Source of the DNA: Macrocystis pyrifera | Lineage: Eukaryota; Sar; Phaeophyceae; Laminariales; Laminariaceae | DNA: 64,000 nt | Assembly: GCA_031763025.1 (NCBI GenBank) | Contig: JASSKH010000038.1 | Span: 1,157,001-1,221,000 of the forward strand | Reading direction: 5' to 3' | Shown here: in pieces, positions 49,601 to 58,548 of the stretch | How positions within the stretch are numbered: the first letter of the stretch is position 1 | Layout of the letters: each line of letters starts with the position of its first letter | Position numbers and translations under genes: made by a program | The notes under the pieces: generated by a model | What the model was told of the DNA's origin: nothing | Database searches by the model: none | Seen by the model: the letters and a program-made list of their open reading frames with translations, nothing else

Positions 49601-51875
49601 GTTCTCGAGCAAGAAATCTAGCCTGGGCCAATAACCACGTTTTCCTACTACAAAGAGAGGGTCGGTAGTGTATACGTAGAATGTACTTCTCTGCGCAACT
49701 AATCCGACCAACGGTCCGCTCGGCAACTAACTCGAGAGGACGAGCGAGGAAAGGGAAGGGCCTCGGTGTATACAACGGCGGGACGACGTGGCAGCGGCAC
49801 CAGCAGCAGTAGCAGCACCAGCGCCAGCAGCTCCAGCAGCAGCGGCCGCGACTGGAGCAGCAGCTGCAAGCGACGCCTCTCGGTCGACAAAGACAAACAA
49901 AAACGTCGTTCACACGATACGCCACAGCGGTGTACAACAGCTGTACACGGTAGAGTATGGCCCCCATTAGCGATCATCTACCCATATAGAAACCGAGGGT
50001 TCCTTTCTCGGGGACTCTTTTCAGCTGTTATGGAACCGCAGTCCCACCTTGGGGACAAACCACCGTACTATTACGGGGGACCATAGTAAATAGGACCTAT
50101 GGTGCACACAAAAACCTATACCTTTACCTATTTTAACCGGCAATATTTGGTCCTATTTACTATGGACCCCCGTACTATTAATAATAATGCGAGTGGTTCA
50201 TCCCCAGAACGGGACTGCATTACAGTAGTACTAAAACCGTTCATAAAAAAACTTTGCTTAAAAAATCATGCTCAGCGGCGGGACCAATACTTTATATCAG
50301 GGTATACTGTACCTGGTACTATTATGACCGGAAACATGGGGTGCTCAGTTGACTGTTCGCCCCGAAGCCCACACGCACTCTAAATTTTCAAACAGAAGTG
50401 GTACACAATAACCTAAATACGCTCAAGGCCGGTGTCCGAAGACCGGACGGTTTTCAAGAGTCTGTTCCTGATAGCAGGGTACATGATCTGGGGGTACCTG
50501 GCTACAATACGTGGTCATTTAGGCCAGAGTCCGGTAGGTACCCGGGTACCATACCTTGTCGTTTTGACATTGAAATTGGTAAGAATTGCCTACACCACCC
50601 GATAGAATAAGTAGATCCAACCCTTTCGGGACACAACTATTTACGGGGGTCCATAGTTAAGAGGACCTATGGTATACATAAAAACCTATATATTTACCTA
50701 TTTTTACTAACAATATTTGGTCATATTTTTTATGGCCCCCCGTAATACTCAAGAATTTGACTGTTTTGTGCAGTACAACCGTGTAACGCAGGAGACAGCT
50801 AGACACGGAAGACAAGACGGGATCCGTACCACAGAAATAAATACTCAGTTATCAAACCTGGTCACTTAGGTCAAAGTCGGGTAAGTACCCGGGTGCCAAA
50901 TCTGGTCGTTTTGGTCATGGTCCAGTAGGTGCCCGGGTACCAAACCTGGTCGTTTTAGTCGTAGTCCGATAGGTACCGGGTTACCCCGCCTTTGTCATAG
51001 TCCGGTGGGTACCCGGGTACCAAACCTGGTCATTTTGGTTGTAGTTCCGTAGGTTCGCGGGTACCAACCCTGGTCATTTTGGTGTCCCCGGGTACCAAAC
51101 CTGGTCATTTTCGTCATAGTCTGGTAGGTAAACGGGTACCAAACCCGGTCATTTTGGTCATAGTCGGGTAGGTACCCGGGTACCCCCTGACAAAGTATCT
51201 GTCACCCGACTGAACACTTTCCTGGAAGGTTCCAGCCTTTTGCCCATGGCAGAAGCTTAATTGTCTCGTAAGACCTTGATGCTCAAGACGTCTTTAGGTG
51301 ACCCGCCGCAAGCCATGTAAGATACAGCCGCGACAGCACTTGGTCCCTTCAGGACAGCACCCCGTTTGGGGACACACGACTTCAAATTAGCCTCAGATGT
51401 TTGTTTCTGTACAGACAGTGCGGTTCAATAAAGGTGAAAAAAATGGAGACTTAGGACAGCTTGGCTCGAACTATGTACAGCAAAACATACTGAAAAAAAA
51501 TCCTGTGGTTCACTGGAATTTGTGTCGGACGCACCCTTCCTCACTTAAGAATGCGAATTTGAGCCTGGCCCGAACTAAGTGTTTTTTCTCTCTTTCACTA
51601 CCATAAAAATAAGTCAACCTCAAATCGAAGTGTTCTGTGCCCAAAGCGTGGGTGCCGTTCGGTGGCGTACTGAAGGCACGTACACCCACCTTGCTCATCG
51701 AGTCCATCTTCTTGGCCATGAACGCGTAACCTACGACCACGACACCATCATCATCCTGCTGCTTGTCGTCCACGCCATCCCCTGGCCCCCACAAGTTTAC
51801 GCCTCCCATCCAGTCCAAGAGTCCTGTTTGTAGGTCGCCAGGCCGTGGGGGGGGAGACCGACGAGTATTAGACAT
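37236..51875 (-). CDS. ITPK1-like: Gene B: inositol-tetrakisphosphate 1-kinase (ITPK family), 7 exons seen
   Basis: The product is an ATP-grasp kinase that phosphorylates inositol phosphates, classically Ins(1,3,4)P3 at the 5/6 hydroxyls and Ins(3,4,5,6)P4 at position 1, feeding InsP6 synthesis. Exons: 51690-51875, 48070-48194, 46464-46593, 45834-45976, 44480-44592, 42278-42397, 37236-37619, about 400 residues. Landmarks in order are [12 protein letters not shown] (N-terminal), [40 protein letters not shown] (nucleotide-binding Lys), [30 protein letters not shown] with [20 protein letters not shown] and IDVNYFP. The Asp of FDLIVD and the Asp/Asn of DVN are the usual metal ligands and are present. 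Phases agree at all junctions except 3/4. The family is commonly 320-420 residues, so length fits. Oddities: an insertion of about 60 residues before the last lobe, and a possible missing short exon. A terminal exon after 37236 is likely, because CAG|GTATGT is a perfect donor; reading through gives only 22 more residues. Confidence 0.92.
37713..38193 (+). repeat. tandem repeat R4, copy 1 (about 480 bp)
   Basis: Starts near atgcatggccgtagtcgtat and ends in an AT-rich tail before tataccaggtata. It corresponds in order to copy 2 at 38222-38690. It lies in the last gene B intron, starting less than 100 bp from exon 7. Confidence 0.8.
38222..38690 (+). repeat. tandem repeat R4, copy 2
   Basis: Direct, diverged copy of 37713-38193 sharing the catgcatggccgtagtcgta start, gaccaggcagacattgcttg and the cgccaacccaacc-like end. 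An inverted partial copy is at 2640-2850. Confidence 0.8.
39810..40079 (+). CDS. zinc-finger-like open frame in a gene B intron
   Basis: An 89-codon frame with [21 protein letters not shown], close to a C2H2 finger (C-x2-C-x12-H-x2-H; the last gap is shorter than usual). It is followed by a second Cys-rich cluster. The 3' part runs into the gatcatcta minisatellite and a MITE, so any gene is broken. It lies in a dispersed repeat whose flanks recur at 11.4 and 40.3 kb. It may be a transposon-derived finger. Confidence 0.3.
   Translation: MICMICPRCGKFRSDRADLQLHLAHWKGQVGFASGSCPRLPNIPMSRCPNMSCTVHLAIKTSFEKIRTWDKSRSRSSRSSRSSITGVHS
40030..40280 (+). repeat. GATCATCTA minisatellite split by a MITE
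   Basis: Nine-base units gatcatcta before the MITE and gatcatctacatcatcta units after it, decaying into tctagatcatt variants to about 40280. Confidence 0.92.
40060..40164. mobile_element. 105-bp MITE (family M1), copy 4
   Basis: Inserted at the TA of a GATCATCTA unit. Removing the 105 bp and one TA restores an unbroken array, which proves both the element's ends and its 2-bp TA duplication. Confidence 0.97.
41335..41560 (+). repeat. tandem repeats around attaggaatgttgctatagg
   Basis: The phrase caccattaggaatgttgctatagg and decayed forms recur four or five times. Confidence 0.75.
41615..41690. repeat. CTCCTCT polypyrimidine tract
   Basis: Purely C/T sequence cctctcctcctctcctc. The Glu/Arg/Gly frame on the minus strand is an artefact. 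Confidence 0.85.
42278..42397 (-). CDS. Gene B exon 6
   Basis: 120 nt (40 codons, phase 0 to 0), acceptor cggatgttcag, donor GAG|GTGAGC. It encodes [20 protein letters not shown], the family's V.VVGD....RPSL block, followed by [16 protein letters not shown]. The plus-strand 151-codon frame over it is a shadow. Confidence 0.92.
43128..43232. mobile_element. 105-bp MITE (family M1), copy 5
   Basis: TTACGGGGGGCCATAGT at the left, CTCGTAA at the right with one change, 105 bp, TA on both sides. In a gene B intron. Confidence 0.93.
44480..44592 (-). CDS. Gene B exon 5
   Basis: 113 nt starting in phase 1 (completing Gly) and ending AAG|GTGCGA in phase 0. It encodes [20 protein letters not shown] and [17 protein letters not shown]. 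The SH.M and QE..NHG..LFK motifs are diagnostic of ITPK. I chose the acceptor attcgcaag because it gives the same spacing between the Gly and SH as in plant enzymes. Confidence 0.9.
45006..45088. repeat. fold-back hairpin (family H1)
   Basis: ctactgcagtcccgtttcgg near the left and an inverted agcgggactg near the right, with aaccact/agtttgtt between. An imperfect hairpin related to the one at 62872-62952. Confidence 0.7.
45834..45976 (-). CDS. Gene B exon 4, ATP-binding lysine
   Basis: Encodes [14 protein letters not shown] and then [14 protein letters not shown]. The Lys in ICKP is the conserved ATP-grasp lysine. The donor TGTG|GTAAGC is in phase 1. The 5' boundary is uncertain: the acceptor gga-ag|C would need a preceding exon ending in phase 2, but exon 3 ends in phase 0. 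A run of eight G lies within the first codons and could hide a frame error. Confidence 0.8.
46464..46593 (-). CDS. Gene B exon 3
   Basis: 130 nt, acceptor gcgactattgcag, donor GAG|GTGCGG. It encodes [20 protein letters not shown] and [14 protein letters not shown], matching the family block with consensus Y...HP.v.viDp...i..l.nR...L. The frame ends in phase 0. Confidence 0.9.
46850..47222 (+). repeat. (CATC)n / CCATC microsatellite
   Basis: A long ccatccatccatccat tract preceded by decayed units. The His/Pro/Ser frames through it are repeat artefacts. Gene B intron. Confidence 0.95.
47783..47857. repeat. fold-back hairpin (family H1), decayed
   Basis: gaggactgcgatcccttttc and an inverted gcaagggaatgcagt. 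A weaker copy. Confidence 0.5.
48070..48194 (-). CDS. Gene B exon 2
   Basis: 125 nt, acceptor gagctaacag, donor AG|GTGGGG in phase 2. It encodes [20 protein letters not shown] followed by [12 protein letters not shown], the inositol-phosphate-side HKL motif of the family. The split codon AG+G gives Arg on joining exon 3. Confidence 0.88.
48994..49080 (+). repeat. 80-bp repeat with poly-A end, second copy
   Basis: Same orientation as 20295-20385: gtgtggtgagcttaagcttt is shared, followed by aatccgtcggaggataaaaa. The poly-A end on both copies suggests retroposition. Confidence 0.8.
49455..49545 (-). ncRNA. tRNA-like sequence (SINE or decayed tRNA)
   Basis: On the minus strand GGTGGTTCAGCGGTA (box A type) is followed by a T-arm GTGGG-TTCAAAT-CCCAC with a perfect stem. 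A GCT triplet lies in a possible anticodon loop, but the stem is poor and the acceptor ends do not pair. Poly-A follows the 3' side at about 30 nt, as expected of a retroposed tRNA-SINE. In gene B intron 1. Confidence 0.5.
49785..49880 (+). repeat. (CAG/AGC)n triplet tract
   Basis: cagcagcagtagcagcacc repetition. The Ala- and Ser-rich frames are artefacts. Confidence 0.85.
50019..50237. repeat. fold-back hairpin (family H1) interrupted by a MITE
   Basis: Left arm 50036-50070 (gcagtcccaccttggggaca), right arm 50176-50237 (ccccagaacgggactgcat). The 105-bp MITE sits between the arms with TA on both sides. Confidence 0.75.
50071..50175. mobile_element. 105-bp MITE (family M1), copy 6
   Basis: Inserted between the arms of an older H1 hairpin. 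The terminal base at the right is C instead of A (CCCCCGTAC); otherwise typical. Confidence 0.92.
50641..50745. mobile_element. 105-bp MITE (family M1), copy 7
   Basis: TTACGGGGGTCCATAGT start and CCCCCCGTAA end. On the left an extra T separates it from the TA, and on the right TA follows directly. In gene B intron 1. Confidence 0.9.
50855..51190 (+). repeat. minisatellite, GGTACCCGGGTACC type, about 44-bp units
   Basis: Units of the form taggtacccgggtaccaaac then ctggtcattttggtcatagtccgg repeat about seven times with moderate divergence. The palindromic KpnI/SmaI-like core GGTACCCGGGTACC is preserved in several units. Confidence 0.9.
51690..51875 (-). CDS. Gene B exon 1 (start of ITPK)
   Basis: 62 codons from ATG to AAG|GTGGGT, phase 0. 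An in-frame TAG lies five codons upstream of the ATG, so this is the likely start unless an upstream exon splices in between. The first 45 residues are Pro/Gly/Asp-rich and variable. Residues 45-62 carry the family's N-terminal strand, [12 protein letters not shown]. Confidence 0.85.
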
Positions 51876-54560
51876 TGGACAAATCGTACCCTATTGAGAC
51901 CGTTTTTTGCCCTGGAAGCAAAAAAAGCCCCTTCACACCGGCGTGCGTACAAGCTTCCATTATTTGGTTTGTCAGTCTGTCAGTCTGGCTGGGGGTGGCT
52001 GGGTGGCTGGGTGGCTGTCGACTTGCTGTGTACAGTTCGTGTGTAACATTCTCATTAGTTTCGTCTTTTCGATTGCGAGAGCTGTACGTGGCCGATATAT
52101 ACACACCCGGGATATATAGAAGCGGGTGAGCAAGGGCTAACGTCGCGGGACTTGGTTCGTGGTACGTCGTCTCCGGATGGCCGCGGTAGCCAGGCCGGAA
52201 TGATTTAGGTGGTGTGTTTTGAGTGCGCCAAGATTGTGTGATTATTGTTCGTTCATGTTTCTTCGAACGCACACGGCATGCTGCAAGTATGAGGCCAGGC
52301 CGCCTTACCTCATTTTACCTCTCTAATATTATAATGTTGTTATATAACATGTCACTAGTAAGTATTTCGTATCTGTTACCTGCTATATATACCTGCGACA
52401 TTATTTTTCTATTTTCTGAATGTTTTTCGTCGTACGGTAGTTCCCATGCCTCGCGATTTGAATTGTTTTCAAAATTAAACGATTGTACGAGCGGCGACCT
52501 TCGGAAAGACTTCTCGTTGTTGTTGCTGCTGTTGATGATCTCACAGAGTACTTCATTGTCATGTCATATCTAGAGTAGACAGTGGTCAATACATGCAAGT
52601 GTTGGTGATTTCAAGCAAGGTACTTCGGTGAGTATCATACATCACCAGTCAGTACAGAGTAGTAGCAGCAGCACATCCGAAAATGTGTAATATCCGTAGC
52701 ATGTAGAGAACATGAACGTAACCTTAACTCAGGCCTAGACGAACTGCAGTAGTATAGAGATATTGGTGTGTTGCTCGCTCCCCGTCTGTGACGCTGCTGT
52801 AGTACAGTACTATTAATAGGAAGAATAACGAAATAATAGCATTGCTTTCGACAATGAAGACGTACTACCGGAAAATGCGAGCTTGTTCCAGCGAAAGGCG
52901 AAACATGCTATCTTCAAAAATTTGCACCCTGGTTTTTGAAACATGTAGTACGAAATTCGGCAGGTTTGTTCTTCATAACAATACCGACAAACCAGGAAGT
53001 GGTTTTTTTTTTTTTTTTCATTTTACGTTTACTTCGGGAGGTTAATTTCACGCTTTTGGGGGGTTTTCGCCAAATTTGACCCCGACTTACGCACGAAAAC
53101 ATGAAAAAAAAAAATAGCTCCTGGTTTGTTAGTATTGTACTGAAGAAGAACCATGCAAAAAATCGTAATTCAAACATCAAAAGGCAGGATGTGAAAATGA
53201 TTCGTGAAGAGTAAATAATTCCCTGGGGTTTCCGAAGAGCTCAATACATTATTCCAGTACTTTGGCGGATGCTTCTTACAACAGCCTCGTAAGGCTCGAA
53301 GGACAAAACAAGTGTCATGATGGGCGTCTTCCCCTTGATGGTGCGATGTGATGTGATCATGTCAACAACCCGAGCGTGGAAATATTCGGCGTGCTGACCG
53401 ATATATGCCCTGATTACAATGTACACAGGTTGTAGCATAGGAACCTAAAAAAACGATGACTTTACGCCTTCCGACGCAATACAAACAATGCCCGTATCTC
53501 GCGAAGCACAACTCGCGCGCCAAAAATATCTTTACCGATGTGTTTCCCTTTGGTCAATGCAGGCATGTGGATATTTCGAGTGACGGAAGAAAATGGTACA
53601 TACTATTAATAGCTTGTAGCGGGTACAACTGCTGCTGCTGTGGTGCAAAGATTGCTCGGAGATTTTTTACGGCAGATACACGTACAGATGCTGCGGGTCA
53701 ACGCTCTTGCCTGCATCATCAGCAGTCAGTTATGGCAATGGTCCACCATGGTTGCCGAGAACCAATCAAAGGGGTAGATCATGACTTGCTACCTTGTGCC
53801 TGGTATACATACGTAAATGTTATAGACGAGTACAGCAATACCTCTTGTCTCTAATACGCGACAGCAGTCAAGATTTTCCTACTTCGGTGAAATTAAGGCT
53901 CGGGGCTTACTGTGATATCAACCTTGAGCGTAGGATCTTTGTCTTGGGGGTCATCATATAATATTTTTGAAGTTATGACCCTTGTCGCGTATAAATGCTT
54001 CGCTTCGAATGCTTAAATCATGCGAATTTCAGCCTTAAATTATATAACTTAGGCTGCTTCCTACGCGGTTCGATTTCGTGCTTCAGATTTGTATTTTTCG
54101 ATCTCAAAAATGAATGAACCTGCTTATGCAGTCCAAATATTCAAAATCCGACGGCAGCAATATACGGGGAGTACATCATACATAGAACACGAGTAGTAGT
54201 ACTGCTACTACTGCTGCTGCATAGACACGATACGAGCGTACTCCTTGCAGCTCAGACATTGAGAGGGTATGATCGGTAACACAAACAACAACAACAACAA
54301 CAACACCAACAACAACAACAACAACAACAACAACAGCAACAACAACAACAACAACAACAACAGCAGCAGCAGCAGCAGCAACAACAACAACGACAGCTGT
54401 GGGATGGAGGATGTCGTCGACACTCGTCGTCTTTGGAAGTTTTGTGTGATATGTATGTGCCTGTGCGTACTCGCTCGAAATCGGCCGACGGATTCGTCTC
54501 ATGCGGGCATGCTTCAAACGGTTCGGCCCGGAGTTATGTGATACCACAGCCGCCCCCCTT
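51876..54560. other. 5' flank of gene B; no other gene recognised
   Basis: The promoter of gene B should lie just above 51875, but I cannot identify a TATA box or initiator with confidence. The rest is unique or AT-rich DNA with no supported exon; frames at 52223-52573 and 53456-53854 are unrecognised. Confidence 0.4.
54282..54395 (+). repeat. (AAC)n and (AGC)n microsatellite
   Basis: aacaacaacaacaacaac with a short cagcagcagcag segment. The Asn, Val and Leu run frames are artefacts. Confidence 0.95.
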
Positions 54561-54567
54561 ATGAAGC

Positions 54568-55430
54568 CTGAAATTACGAATGCTGAAGGCCGAAATGATC
54601 GAGACCCTGCTGTACGGGTGTGTGACGTGGACCCTCAGAGCGGAACACTTTGCCAAGCTTCGAACGGCTCACCACCAAGTCCCTTTGCGCGTCATTAGCT
54701 TCCAGCGACGACTTCGTAATGATCACGCCACCCTCTCGTACGCGAAGGCCCTCAAGATGACACGTCGCGAGAGCATCGAAACGACCATCCGTAAACGGCG
54801 GCTCATCTTTGCAGGGGGCGTGGCACGGCAAAGCAAGGAGCGATTACCCAGTCGGGTAACGTTCGGGACGATGGCTGATGGGGAGAACCGGAGACCTGGC
54901 GGACAGTTTAAGACTTGGTAGATGCAAAGTCGAACACCTCAGGGAACTCCGAGCCACCGAAGGGTGAACAGAACTTGCCCCCTTTGTGTTTGGAGTTGAG
55001 ACTGCACTGTGGTCCACTGCAGCAAAAAAGGCGGGCAAGTGGTACCTGGGGGTCCTCGAAGCAGCCGAACGGTTCATGGTGAGGTGGCACGAGGATGAGG
55101 CACATCTGAGTAGGCAGCGCCGCGCATCCGCGCATCCGCCGTGGGTGGTGTCCAAGGGAGTGGGGGGGGGGGGTAACAGGAGGAGGAGTGGAAGGAAACC
55201 CGACCAAGGGAATGGGTGGGGAGGGAGGGAACAGGAGTAGAAGGGAAACCGCGGTGGACGAAAGTAGGAAGGAGATGGCAGAGAGGGTAGCCAGGCACCA
55301 GGCCGACTAGGAAGTAGAACATAACTATGCTACTCGTGCCGCCAACTGGTGCAGCTGGTTCGAACGTGGTATTCCTTTGTCCTCTTCTTTTGTTTTTTAT
55401 TGCGTTTAATCCTCTGTGATATTTATTTGG
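54568..55430 (+). mobile_element. 5'-truncated, broken LINE (non-LTR retrotransposon) 3' end
   Basis: The frame at 54580-54921 contains ETLLYGCVTWTLRAEHFAKL and later TIRKRRLIFAGGVARQSKER, the C-terminal end of non-LTR reverse-transcriptase polyproteins (family pattern LLYGCETW, RKRRLRWFGHVAR). The frame stops at 54921 and continues after a frameshift at about 54990 with FGVETALWSTAAKKAGKWYL and RFMVRWHEDEAHLSRQRR, a tail I associate with brown algal LINEs. The copy is dead: the catalytic reverse-transcriptase core is missing and the frame is broken. A 3' UTR follows to about 55430. Confidence 0.85.
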
Positions 55431-55496
55431 GTAATGCTATTTGCGACACCGGTGTCGTAATTTCTTATTTGCGACACGGTGTCGCAAATAAGCGGC

Positions 55497-56275
55497 TTAT
55501 TTGCGACACCGCGTCACGTTCGCGGCACATACCTCAGATTTGCTCCACACCGCCAGGGATGTGTTGGCATGGTGCAGGGCCATCATTGAAGCTATCGCAT
55601 GGCCGAAACGGGCCAGGACTTGAGGAGATATCTGGCATCCTGGTGCACCCGCAAAACGTTCAGATCGGTGTCGCAAATAAGCCTTATTTGCGACACCGCG
55701 ACGTGGTTGCCGCACACGCTCCGGATCGGCAAAGTACTACCAGTAGAGTCTCAGCATGGTGTAGGGCTACCATTGAAGCCATCCTGTAGCCCAAACGGGC
55801 CAGTACTCGAGGAGACATGGGGTATCCTGGTACATCCCGCAGAATCTTCTGGCTCCTGTCGCAAATAAAAATAAGCCTTATTCGCGACACGCGTGTCGCA
55901 AATACCATATTTGCAACACCGCGCCGTGGTTGCTGCACACGCTCCGGATCGCCAAAGCGCTACCAGTAGAGTCTTCAGCATGGTGTAGGGCTACCATTGA
56001 AGCCATCCTGTAGCCACAAAACGGGCCTGTACTCGAGGAGATATGGGGTATCCTGGTACAACCCGCAGAATCTTCTGGCTGGTGTCGCAAATACCGTATT
56101 TGCGACACCGCGCCGTAATTGCCGCACACGCTCCGGGTCGGCAACGCACTACCATTAGAGTCTCTGCATGGTATAATGCTACCATTGAAGCTATCGTGTA
56201 GCCAAAACGGGCCAGTACTCGAGGAGATATGGGGTATCCTAGTAGTACACGGTCAGAATATTCAACGAGGCTCTT
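55497..56275. repeat. four tandem TTATTTGCGACACC modules, left arm
   Basis: Modules at 55497-55680, 55684-55868, 55906-56093 and 56095-56275 share an internal sequence with cagcatggtgtagggctacc and actcgaggagatatggggta. A 27-bp mini-palindrome at 55878-55904 separates the second and third. The last module lacks its closing repeat. Confidence 0.85.
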
Positions 56276-56607
56276 CTACTACTCCTGCTGTGCTACATAA
56301 AACAGAGTAAGCACACAAACACGATAGGCTGGGAGTGCGAAAACTATAGATAACCCACCAGACTGCCTCGTCGACCAGGGCGTCCAAAATAATCGGGAAT
56401 TGACTGCGTGGCTGGACGAGGAGACTACGCATGATTTGAGTGGGGCAGGTCAGTGCGCACAATCTGCTGGAGTTGCGGGATGCTGGTGAGTCTTCCATAA
56501 TGGTTGGGCTTCTCTCCGCAAACATTTTGCCTAAACATATGGAAAAACCTCCAACCCGCGCACCAGTGTGTACAGCATACAACAGCACGGTGAGAACTCT
56601 ACACAAT

Positions 56608-56777
56608 ACTGCAGGGCATCGAAGGACACCTTCCAAGCAGCCTACGAACTCCACGACCTTCTACACGCGTTACACATACCGATTTCTTCGTCACCATGGG
56701 CGGCTAACCCCACTGCCGCTTACATTGAACTCATGCAGTCCGCCGGGGGTTTCTATTGTATGTTTCACAACCGTTAG
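56608..56777 (+). CDS. possible coding segment in the core of the fold-back element
   Basis: After an AG (caatactgcag) the frame reads FQAAYELHDLLHALHIPISS and PTAAYIELMQSAGGFYCMFH to a stop. The composition looks like real protein. The other two frames across the same DNA are also open but less protein-like. I do not recognise the family; it could be a captured host exon or a remnant of a transposon gene. Confidence 0.3.
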
Positions 56778-58124
56778 AGATAAACATCGGGAATCCGTTT
56801 ACAAACTAAGTGCTACGCATGTGCCCTAAGTTAGACTGTTAATATTAATAGTAGTATATGTCAATACTACAGCAGTGCGGATACTGTGGACTGCTGTTGG
56901 TGCAGCAACAAGCAGGATAATGTGTCGGAACGAACGCGTACAACGAACATGACGCATAGCTAGGCAAGCTGCAGTATGGCCACTCTCTGTGCATCCATGG
57001 GATGTGTTCGTTGCCTTAATTAACTAATCCGACCAAAACTGTGCACACCGTTTCGAAAGTTTGTTTAGTTCTATGCGGCAGAACGATAGGCGTTGGTAAA
57101 CGCCTGAGAGATAGGCGCTTTTACACGGCTGTTCAAGGGCAATTAAACAGCCACATTGGTGGGTGATGATGGTTGCACGGAACGAACGCCGATTTGACTG
57201 CTGTACTATGGTACTACTACTGCGGTAGTAGATGACATACACCCACCTATTTCGATAGCATCCACAGACAAGTACAAAAACCATATACAGAGCGCAGCGT
57301 GCACAAACTTCTGTGCCCTTCATATGTGCCCATGTTAATAGACGCGTAAACAGAGCACCCGGCGCTTTGAACGATACCAGCGCTCTCAATTATAGTACGT
57401 ACGACGTATTAGAACACGGCTCGGCAATATAACCAAGTTAATTTCAAATCCATTGATTCACGATGACGTGGCTGACGATCGATGTACTCGTGGAAACATG
57501 CTGTACAGTGGTATAGTCCGAGCTCTAAGCGGGGCGCGCGCGACGCACGTCGTGCGATGTCGTCAAATAAATGCGGCTTTACGACACCAGTCTGACTACT
57601 CTGAGAGTGCACCAGGATGACCAGGATACAACACACAGCAGTATCTATCTACTACTGTAATGGGCTCGTTCTGGATACACGCAAAATAAGGCCTATTTGC
57701 GACATCAGCCTAGGTGTACCAGGATACCCCATATCTCCTCGAGTACTGGCCCGTTTTGGCTACAGGATGGCTTCAATGGTAGCCCTACACCATGCTGAGA
57801 CTCTGCTGGTAGTACTTTGCCGATCTGGAGCGTGTGCGGCAACCACGTCGCGGTGTCGCAAATAAGGCTTATTTGCGACACCGATCTGAACGTTTTGCGG
57901 GTGCTCCAAGAGACCAGATATCACCTCGAGTCCTGGCCCGTTTCGGCCATGCGATAGCTTCAATGATGGCCCTGCACCATGCCAACACGTCCCTGGCGGT
58001 GCGGAGCCAATCTGAGGTATGTGCCGCGAACGTGACGCGGTGTCGCAAATAAGCCGCTTAATTGCGACACCGTGTCGCAAATAAGAAATTACGACAACGG
58101 TGTCGCAAATAGCATTACACTATA

Positions 58125-58500
58125 TATTTTATTTCTTCCTCTTCCTCTCTTCCACTGATAAGCCCTGGGGCGCAGTTGACGAGCGCAGGACGGAGACCGT
58201 AAACAGGGTAGCAAGGCCCCAGGCGGACTAGTAGGGAGAACCTGGCTATGCTACTCGTAGCGCAAACTGCTGCGGCTGCCTGGACGGTGCTTTGTGCCGC
58301 GGCTTGCCTGTTTATTTTCCCTCGGTTTTTAGTCTCACTGTTCATAAGTACGAGAGTGGTCTTTAGCACGCTTTCTTCAAGTACCTTGCCACACCCCTGC
58401 GGGGAGGCACGACAGTTAGTTTTCTTTTTATTTTCTTTGTTGTTTTTCTTTGTCTTCTTTCGTTTTCTCTTTTTCACTGAATATATATTATGTTGTGCTT
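58125..58500 (+). mobile_element. second LINE 3' UTR fragment
   Basis: From about 58190 the sequence gggtagcaaggcccca, ctatgctactcgtagcgc and a T-rich end parallels 55285-55400 of the LINE above, in the same orientation. A separate copy that flanks the fold-back element on its other side. Confidence 0.6.
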
Positions 58501-58548
58501 GTCATATCCAGTATAATGACATGGCACTGCATTGTCTTACTGCTGCAG

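Larger units (their letters stand above)
55431..58118. mobile_element. 2.69-kb fold-back element with long modular inverted repeats
   Basis: Bounded by GTAATGCTATTTGCGACACC and its inverse. The left inverted repeat (about 55431-55875) and right one (about 57686-58118) match over roughly 430 bp in reverse complement. Within the arms are modules of about 185 bp, each starting TTATTTGCGACACC and ending GGTGTCGCAAATAA. Two modules are in each matched arm, and two extra ones (about 55906-56093 and 56095-56275) extend the left side. The core (56280-57685) is unique. No target duplication is obvious. It is probably a non-autonomous fold-back or long-TIR DNA transposon. I see no transposase. Confidence 0.85.

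Noticed and set aside
54176-54547. Val/Leu-rich membrane protein
   Set aside because: It is an (AAC)n/(GTT)n microsatellite read in different frames.
55349-55870. protein frames across the fold-back modules
   Set aside because: The open frames repeat with each module and appear on both strands. They follow from the repeat structure and resemble no protein.
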